From an uncultured Pelagibacteraceae bacterium (lineage in GTDB: Bacteria > Pseudomonadota > Alphaproteobacteria > Pelagibacterales > Pelagibacteraceae): DNA of 59,725 bases. The notes below the pieces were generated by a model that worked only from the letters and a program-made list of their open reading frames with translations, did no database searches and was not told where the DNA came from. The position numbers and the translations under genes are program-made. Within the stretch, counting starts at the first letter, position 1. Each line of letters starts with the position of its first letter. Shown here piece after piece: positions 54,810 to 59,725 of the stretch. Where the stretch lies: NCBI GenBank assembly GCA_902574345.1, contig CACGNF010000004.1, positions 1 through 59,725 on the forward strand, in the 5' to 3' direction.

Positions 54810-55143
54810 TAATAATGATATTAATTACAGCATTACTCATGAAAATTCCAAAATAAATTATGAAAAATTATCAATTTTAATTAACGATTTTCTAAATAAA
54901 AAAAAATTAAATTTAGATAAAGTTTCTCAAATTTATGTTAATCGAGGTCCTGGAAGTTTTGCAGGGATAAGAAATTCCTTATCAGTTGTTAAAGCTTTTC
55001 AATTAACCCGTAAAATTGATTATTATTGTTTTAGTTTTGAGGATTTTGGTGAAAAAAATGAGGTTAAATACGAAAATATCCCAAAACTTTGCGATAAATT
55101 GAAAGTTGAAAAAAATTTGATTAATCCTATTTATTTAAGTTAA
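54757..55143 (+). CDS. tsaB: Short TsaB-like protein (tRNA threonylcarbamoyladenosine synthesis)
   Basis: A 128-residue protein matching the N-terminal half of TsaB, a partner of TsaD in making t6A in tRNAs. The hallmark VNRGPGSFAGIRNSLSVVKAF (split; about residues 64-84) is conserved. The start at 54757 (MNKLIIDAAKDKIFLMI) matches the first beta strand; an upstream ATG at 54706 would lie inside the deacetylase gene. TsaB usually has about 220 residues, so the second actin-like lobe is missing, as may be normal in this lineage. rimI, usually next to tsaB, is absent. Confidence 0.85.
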   Translation: MNKLIIDAAKDKIFLMIINNDINYSITHENSKINYEKLSILINDFLNKKKLNLDKVSQIYVNRGPGSFAGIRNSLSVVKAFQLTRKIDYYCFSFEDFGEKNEVKYENIPKLCDKLKVEKNLINPIYLS

Positions 55144-55151
55144 AATCAATT

Positions 55152-55589
55152 ATGACAGATACGATTGAACAACAATGTTTATCTAAAGGGGTAAAGTTAA
55201 CTGAGCAAAGGCGGATTATTGCTAAGGTAATTTCTGAGTCAAAGTCCGCTTATGGTGAGTCTGATCATCCAGATGTTGATGAGTTATATAGTCGTGTATC
55301 AAAAGTTGATCCAAAAATAAGCATAGCCACAGTTTATAGAACAGTAAAGCTTTTCGAGGAAGCAGGAATTTTAACCAAGCATGATTTTAAAGGTGGCAAG
55401 GCTAGATATGAAGCAATGATAGAAAGTCATCATGATCATTTGATCGATATAAAATCTGGTGAAATAATTGAATTTGTGGATGAAGAAATTGAAGAGTTGC
55501 AAAAAAAAGTAGCAAAAAAATATGGTTATAAGTTAGTAGATCATAAACTTGAGTTATATGGTGTTAAAGTAAACTCAAAAGATGAATAA
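55152..55589 (+). CDS. fur: Fur-family metal-responsive regulator
   Basis: A 145-residue winged-helix repressor that senses iron or manganese. The DNA-binding domain is GVKLTEQRRIIAKVISES and ISIATVYRTVKLFEEAGIL, followed by the metal site HHDHLIDIKSGEIIEF. The C-terminal CxxC pairs of E. coli Fur are lacking (only one Cys, near residue 9), as in the alphaproteobacterial Mur/Fur type, so manganese response is possible. It overlaps miaB by 8 bp. Operator targets were not identified. Confidence 0.93.
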   Translation: MTDTIEQQCLSKGVKLTEQRRIIAKVISESKSAYGESDHPDVDELYSRVSKVDPKISIATVYRTVKLFEEAGILTKHDFKGGKARYEAMIESHHDHLIDIKSGEIIEFVDEEIEELQKKVAKKYGYKLVDHKLELYGVKVNSKDE

Positions 55590-56910
55590 AAAGATATTTA
55601 TCAAAACTTTTGGTTGTCAAATGAACGAATATGATACTGGCAGAATATTTGATACCGTGAGAGAAATAGGTTTTGTAAAAACTGAAAATCTAGAGGAGTC
55701 AAATTGTTATTTACTTAACACGTGCCATATTCGAGATAAAGCTAAAGAAAAAGTTTATCATGAGATTGGAAGGGTTAAAAAAAATTTTAGGTCACGAAAA
55801 AAACCAATAGTCATAGTTGCCGGATGTGTTGCTCAGGCTGAGAATGAGGAAATGATCAAAAGGGAACCTTATATTGATATAGTTATTGGACCGCAAGCTT
55901 ATCATAAAATAAATGACAAAATTGAGGAATTTTTATTCAAACAAAAAAAAATAGATGAAACTGAATTTGATGCTATCACAAAATTTGATTATTTAGATAA
56001 TATTAAGAATTCATCAAAAAAAATTTCATCATTTTTAACTATTCAAGAGGGCTGTGATAAATTTTGCCATTTCTGTGTAGTACCATTTACAAGAGGTCCA
56101 GAATATTCAAGACAATTCAAAAAGATATTAGAGGAAGCAGAGAATTTATCAAAAAATGGAGTTCGTGAAATAACACTACTAGGTCAAAATGTTAATGCTT
56201 ATAATTATGAGAATTACAGATTGTCAGATTTAATTTTAGAAATAGAAAAGTTAGATGGAATAAAAAGAATTAGATATACAACCTCTCACCCAAGGGATAT
56301 GACAGAAGATCTTATCAATGTATATGGTGTTTCAAAGAAATTAATGCCTTTAGTTCACCTGCCCGTTCAGAGTGGATCTGACAAGATCCTAAATTCAATG
56401 AACAGAAAACATCAGATAAGCGATTACGTTAATATTTACAAAAAACTTCAAAAAATTAGTCCAAAAATAAAGTTTTCGAGTGATTTTATAATTGCCTATC
56501 CAGGTGAGGATGAGAAGGACTTTAATGAAACTTGTGATTTAATTGAAAAAATTAAATTTATAAATTCTTTTTCTTTCATATTTAGTCCAAGACCAGGAAC
56601 AACAGCAGCAAATTTTGAATTAATTGATAAAAAAATTTCACTTACAAGATTAGAAAAAGTTCAAAAACTGTTGTTTACAAATCAAATTAATATGAATAAA
56701 TCACTTGAGGGTAAAGAGATTGATGTTTTAGTTGAAAATAAAATAGATGGTGGAACAAAATTTTTTGGTCGATCTGAGTACATGACTTCGGTTATTTTTG
56801 ATGGTAATGAATTAGATATGGGAAAAGTTATCAAAGTAAAAATAAATCGTAGTAATCAAAATACATTGTTTGGTAAAAGTTTAAATGATTCAGAACAAAG
56901 AGTGGCTTAA
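55582..56910 (+). CDS. miaB: tRNA-2-methylthio-N6-isopentenyladenosine synthase MiaB
   Basis: Radical-SAM methylthiotransferase acting on A37 of tRNAs. The 442-residue protein has the N-terminal cluster domain (IKTFGCQMNEYDTGR, NTCHIRDKAKEK, VAGCVAQAE), the radical-SAM motif CDKFCHFCVVPFTRG (CxxxCxxC, about residues 158-172), PVQSGSDKIL and a C-terminal TRAM domain. It overlaps fur by 8 bp and is 2 bp before phoH. Confidence 0.98.
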   Translation: MNKKIFIKTFGCQMNEYDTGRIFDTVREIGFVKTENLEESNCYLLNTCHIRDKAKEKVYHEIGRVKKNFRSRKKPIVIVAGCVAQAENEEMIKREPYIDIVIGPQAYHKINDKIEEFLFKQKKIDETEFDAITKFDYLDNIKNSSKKISSFLTIQEGCDKFCHFCVVPFTRGPEYSRQFKKILEEAENLSKNGVREITLLGQNVNAYNYENYRLSDLILEIEKLDGIKRIRYTTSHPRDMTEDLINVYGVSKKLMPLVHLPVQSGSDKILNSMNRKHQISDYVNIYKKLQKISPKIKFSSDFIIAYPGEDEKDFNETCDLIEKIKFINSFSFIFSPRPGTTAANFELIDKKISLTRLEKVQKLLFTNQINMNKSLEGKEIDVLVENKIDGGTKFFGRSEYMTSVIFDGNELDMGKVIKVKINRSNQNTLFGKSLNDSEQRVA

Positions 56911-56912
56911 GT

Positions 56913-57914
56913 TTGAGTAATACTATCAAAAAAGATATTAATTCATCACTAAAATTTGTTTATTCAGAAAATAATTCAATTAGCGTAATATTTCACGACA
57001 ATGATCTGCTGATGGGAGTGGTTGGTGAATTTAACCAAAACTTAAAAGAGTTAGAAAAAATAACCAATTCAAGTATTTATTCCAGAGGAAATTCAATCTT
57101 AATCAAATCAACTTCAGAAAAAAATGAAATTTTGAAGAATGCAATTCAATTTCTTGCAAATCAATTTAAAAATAATGGTAGTATAGAACAAAAAGATATT
57201 TTATCCTCAGTTGATCAATTTATGATAAATGAAAAAGTAAAAAATACCAACGTTACTGATATAATCAAAACTCCAAAAAAATCTATAATTCCAAGGTCAG
57301 AAAAACAAAAAGAGTATGTTAGAGCGTTGAGACAAAATGAAATAATTATATCTGCTGGACCTGCTGGTACAGGAAAAACCTTTCTTGCTGTTGCTGTAGG
57401 TTTAACAATGTTGTTGGAAAAAAAAATAGAGAGGATTATACTTTCTAGACCTGCGGTTGAGGCAGGTGAGAGACTAGGATTTTTGCCAGGAGATATGAAA
57501 GAGAAAGTTGATCCATATCTTCGTCCTTTGTATGATTCATTGTATGATTTGTTTCACTTTGAGAAAATTCAGAGAATGATAGAAATTGGTGACATTGAAA
57601 TTGCTCCTTTAGCTTTTATGAGAGGAAGAACTTTAAAAAATTCTTTTGCAATTTTAGATGAAGCTCAAAATGCTACTGATACACAAATAAAAATGTTTCT
57701 TACAAGGATAGGTGAAAATTCAAAAATAGTTGTCAATGGTGATCCTACTCAAATAGATTTGCCAAATAAAAAAATGTCAGGTTTAGAGAGATCAAAAAAG
57801 ATATTATCACATTTAAGTGAGATTGCAGTTATAGACTTTGATCACACAGATGTTGTGAGACATCCTTTAGTTTCAAAAATTGTGAAAGCGTACAACAATA
57901 ATGATCAAAGTTAA
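56913..57914 (+). CDS. phoH: PhoH-family ATPase
   Basis: A 333-residue PhoH/YbeZ-type P-loop ATPase linked to ribosome assembly with YbeY. The start codon is TTG at 56913, 2 bases after the miaB stop. Walker A is IISAGPAGTGKTFLAVAVG (about residue 155), with RPAVEAGERLGFLPGD, FAILDEAQNATDTQIKMFLTRIG (split; Walker B) and VVNGDPTQIDLP. An N-terminal KH-like region precedes. It overlaps ybeY by 14 bp. Confidence 0.95.
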   Translation: MSNTIKKDINSSLKFVYSENNSISVIFHDNDLLMGVVGEFNQNLKELEKITNSSIYSRGNSILIKSTSEKNEILKNAIQFLANQFKNNGSIEQKDILSSVDQFMINEKVKNTNVTDIIKTPKKSIIPRSEKQKEYVRALRQNEIIISAGPAGTGKTFLAVAVGLTMLLEKKIERIILSRPAVEAGERLGFLPGDMKEKVDPYLRPLYDSLYDLFHFEKIQRMIEIGDIEIAPLAFMRGRTLKNSFAILDEAQNATDTQIKMFLTRIGENSKIVVNGDPTQIDLPNKKMSGLERSKKILSHLSEIAVIDFDHTDVVRHPLVSKIVKAYNNNDQS

Positions 57915-58368
57915 TGTGCTTTCAGAGGAAAATTCTTGGTCCAAAAAAATAAAAAAAAAAGAATTATTTTTTAATAAAATTTGTAACAAGTTCCCAAAAA
58001 AATATAGATTTATTAACAAAAAAATCTATTTAACGCTGCTGTTATCAAATAATAAAGAAATAAAAATTTTAAATAAAAAATTTAGAAATAAGAATAAACA
58101 TACTGATGTACTTTCTTTTCCATTTAATAAAAAAAAAAAAAAATTAAAAGAAAATTATCTTGGCGACATAATTATAAGTTTTGATTATATGAATAAGCCA
58201 AAAAATTTAGATAATTATGAATTTAAAATTAAAACAATAAAAATTTTTATACATGGTTTTTTACATTTGTTGGGTCATGATCATCAAAAAAGTAAAGAGT
58301 ATAAACAGATGTCAAATGAAGAAAAAAAAATTTTTAAATCTATAGAAAAAACTTCCATTTTAAATTGA
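57901..58368 (+). CDS. ybeY: Endoribonuclease YbeY
   Basis: Metal-dependent ribonuclease needed for 16S rRNA 3' maturation and ribosome quality control. The 155-residue protein ends with the three-histidine zinc site HGFLHLLGHDHQ (about residues 117-128), preceded by the RNKNKHTDVLSFPF segment. The N-terminal part is very lysine-rich. It overlaps phoH by 14 bp and lnt by 4 bp. The phoH-ybeY pairing is universal among bacteria. Confidence 0.96.
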   Translation: MIKVNVLSEENSWSKKIKKKELFFNKICNKFPKKYRFINKKIYLTLLLSNNKEIKILNKKFRNKNKHTDVLSFPFNKKKKKLKENYLGDIIISFDYMNKPKNLDNYEFKIKTIKIFIHGFLHLLGHDHQKSKEYKQMSNEEKKIFKSIEKTSILN

Positions 58369-59725
58369 AAAAAAAATTTATATCTGAGACTTTATTGATT
58401 ATTTTTTTAGGAGGCTTAACTTCCTTAAGTTTACCTCCATATAATTTTTTTTTATTAAATTTTTTTACACTTAGTGTTTTCTTTATTTTTTTATTTCAGA
58501 GACTAAAACGAGGAATAAAAAAATCATTTTATTATGGATGGTTATTTGGTTTTAGTTATTTTTTGTCGAGTTTGTATTGGTTAACTATATCCTTAAGTTT
58601 TGATCAAAGTTTTAATTTTTTAATTCCTATATCTTTAATTGTCATCCCAGCATTTTTAGGTTTATTTTATGCATTATGTATTGTTATTTTCTATCTATAT
58701 AAACCGAAAAATATTTTAAGTGCTTTTTTCCTATTCTCCCTTTTGTTTGGTTTAATAGAGTTTATTAGAGGAACAATTTTAACTGGGTTCCCTTGGAACT
58801 TGGTAATTTATAGTTTCTCTGAAATCAATAGTTTCCTAAGCATTTTGTCAATAATAGGAACCTATTCACTAAATCTTATAGTAATAAGTTTTTTTACAGC
58901 TCCCGCCCTTTTCATATTTAGAAAATCTAAAAAAGAAGTGCTTGTATGTATCTTTTTACTGTTATTGCCTATCACTTTTTTTACATACGGGGAATTTATA
59001 AAAAAAAATTTTTATAACAGTAAAGAGAAAGAGCTTCCTTTTGCAGTTAGAGTAATTGGAGCAAATATAAGTTTAGATAGGTACTATAAAAATGTTAATG
59101 CAGAGAGTGTGATTAATGAGCTAATTTCAATTAGTTCACCCATTGAAAAAAAAAAGACATTTTTTGTATGGCCAGAGGGAATAATACCCAACACTTATGA
59201 AGATCAATTAGATTTATACAATGACATATTTGAAAAATATTTTAGTGAAAATCACTTAATCGGTTTAGGAATAACAAGTAGAAAAACTATTAACAATGAT
59301 TATAGTTATTACAATTCATTTTCAATATTTGATAGTAAATTAAATTTAATTGATAATTATAACAAAATTAAACTTGTACCTTTCGGTGAATTTGTGCCTA
59401 TTGAAAATATTCTTAACAAATTTGGTTTAAAAACAATCACAAATAATATTGGATCATTTGACAAAGGTACTAACAGAAAGATTATTAAAATCCAAGATGA
59501 TCTTAAACAAATTAATTTTCTGCCGTTAATTTGTTATGAAATTATATATAGTGGAAATTTGACTAATGATTTTGATTTCGATTTTATATTGAATATTTCA
59601 GAAGATGGATGGTTTGGTAAATCTATTGGACCCAAACAACATTTTATCCATAGTAAATTTAGAGCAGTCGAAAATGGAAAGTATATAATTAGATCATCTA
59701 ACAACGGGATGGCAGCAATTATAAA
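58365..59725 (+). CDS. lnt: Apolipoprotein N-acyltransferase Lnt (3' end off window)
   Basis: Adds the third acyl chain to lipoproteins in the inner membrane. The frame has no ATG nearby; a TTG at 58365 overlapping the ybeY stop (TTGA) is the likely start. About 453 residues are visible of an expected 500. Six or so hydrophobic helices occupy the first 215 residues. The nitrilase domain then shows the catalytic triad: Glu in FVWPEGIIP, Lys in IKLVPFGEFVP and Cys in PLICYEIIY, then NISEDGWFG. corC, often between ybeY and lnt, is absent. Confidence 0.95.
   Translation, partial: MKKKFISETLLIIFLGGLTSLSLPPYNFFLLNFFTLSVFFIFLFQRLKRGIKKSFYYGWLFGFSYFLSSLYWLTISLSFDQSFNFLIPISLIVIPAFLGLFYALCIVIFYLYKPKNILSAFFLFSLLFGLIEFIRGTILTGFPWNLVIYSFSEINSFLSILSIIGTYSLNLIVISFFTAPALFIFRKSKKEVLVCIFLLLLPITFFTYGEFIKKNFYNSKEKELPFAVRVIGANISLDRYYKNVNAESVINELISISSPIEKKKTFFVWPEGIIPNTYEDQLDLYNDIFEKYFSENHLIGLGITSRKTINNDYSYYNSFSIFDSKLNLIDNYNKIKLVPFGEFVPIENILNKFGLKTITNNIGSFDKGTNRKIIKIQDDLKQINFLPLICYEIIYSGNLTNDFDFDFILNISEDGWFGKSIGPKQHFIHSKFRAVENGKYIIRSSNNGMAAII

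Noticed and set aside
1..59725. CRISPR arrays, prophage genes, insertion sequences
   Set aside because: No regularly spaced repeats, integrase, transposase or phage structural genes were seen; nearly all the sequence is accounted for by core genes.

Overview
The window is a dense, strongly AT-rich stretch of a streamlined alphaproteobacterial chromosome. It is most consistent with the marine SAR11 clade (Candidatus Pelagibacter-like). The reasons are the low GC and lysine/asparagine/isoleucine-rich proteins, intergenic gaps that are mostly under 60 bp, many 1-18 bp gene overlaps, and alphaproteobacterial gene order (ppsR-ori-hemE, rho-mnmE-mnmG-rsmG-parA-parB, nfuA-tsaB-fur-miaB-phoH-ybeY-lnt). 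No phage, insertion sequence or CRISPR array was seen. The identification rests on gene content and order read by eye, not on a database search.

Layout. 1-0.83 kb: the C-terminal part of a heparinase II/III-like gene on the minus strand, running off the left edge and starting abruptly at the purH start codon. 0.8-7.3 kb: purH, a pterin dehydratase, tRNA-Gly(GCC), a LON-domain protein, a UbiH-type monooxygenase, ftsK and lolA. 7.3-11.6 kb (minus): histidine operon hisB-hisH-(47-aa lipoprotein)-hisA-hisF-hisE, continuing into an unknown small membrane-anchored protein, a HIT protein and a GNAT acetyltransferase. 11.7-13.6 kb: hslVU behind a heat-shock-type promoter. 13.6-19.8 kb: sulfotransferase, Smr, Tim44-like, fxsA, secB, then dnaQ-coaE-aroE-maf-ppsR on the minus strand. 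19.83-20.11 kb: a 281-bp gene-free gap between ppsR and hemE, the position of the replication origin in Caulobacter and Rickettsia. 20.1-29.4 kb (plus): hemE-hemH-hemJ, rho, mnmE, mnmG, rsmG (containing a near-perfect parS), parA, parB. 29.4-34.0 kb (minus): holA, lptE, leuS and a DUF3576 lipoprotein. 34.0-35.2 kb: a highly expressed-looking porin with a strong terminator. 35.2-44.5 kb: TenI/ThiE-like protein, YggS, an L,D-transpeptidase, a winged-helix regulator overlapped by a short arfA-like gene, a PfkB kinase, nth, dapB, a 56-aa membrane protein, dnaJ, dnaK and grpE, then rdgB. 44.5-49.4 kb: LpoA-like protein, rsmI, a BON-domain lipoprotein, maeB. 49.5-59.7 kb: murJ, trpS, nfuA, a Bax-like glucosaminidase, a polysaccharide deacetylase, short tsaB, fur, miaB, phoH, ybeY, and lnt cut by the right edge.

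How the parts fit. Genes close to the proposed origin mostly point away from it on both sides, and parS/parAB lie about 7-9 kb from it, so the centre of the window looks like the replication-segregation hub. A heat-shock set (hslVU, grpE, dnaKJ) shares three promoter-like sequences with the same 14-base spacing, which suggests one RpoH-type regulon. Envelope functions recur (LolA, LptE, Lnt, LpoA-like, BON lipoprotein, MurJ, porin, SecB). Three genes too short for a usual gene call were found by reading the gaps: a lipoprotein in the his operon, a two-helix membrane protein between dnaJ and dapB, and an ArfA-type ribosome-rescue factor.
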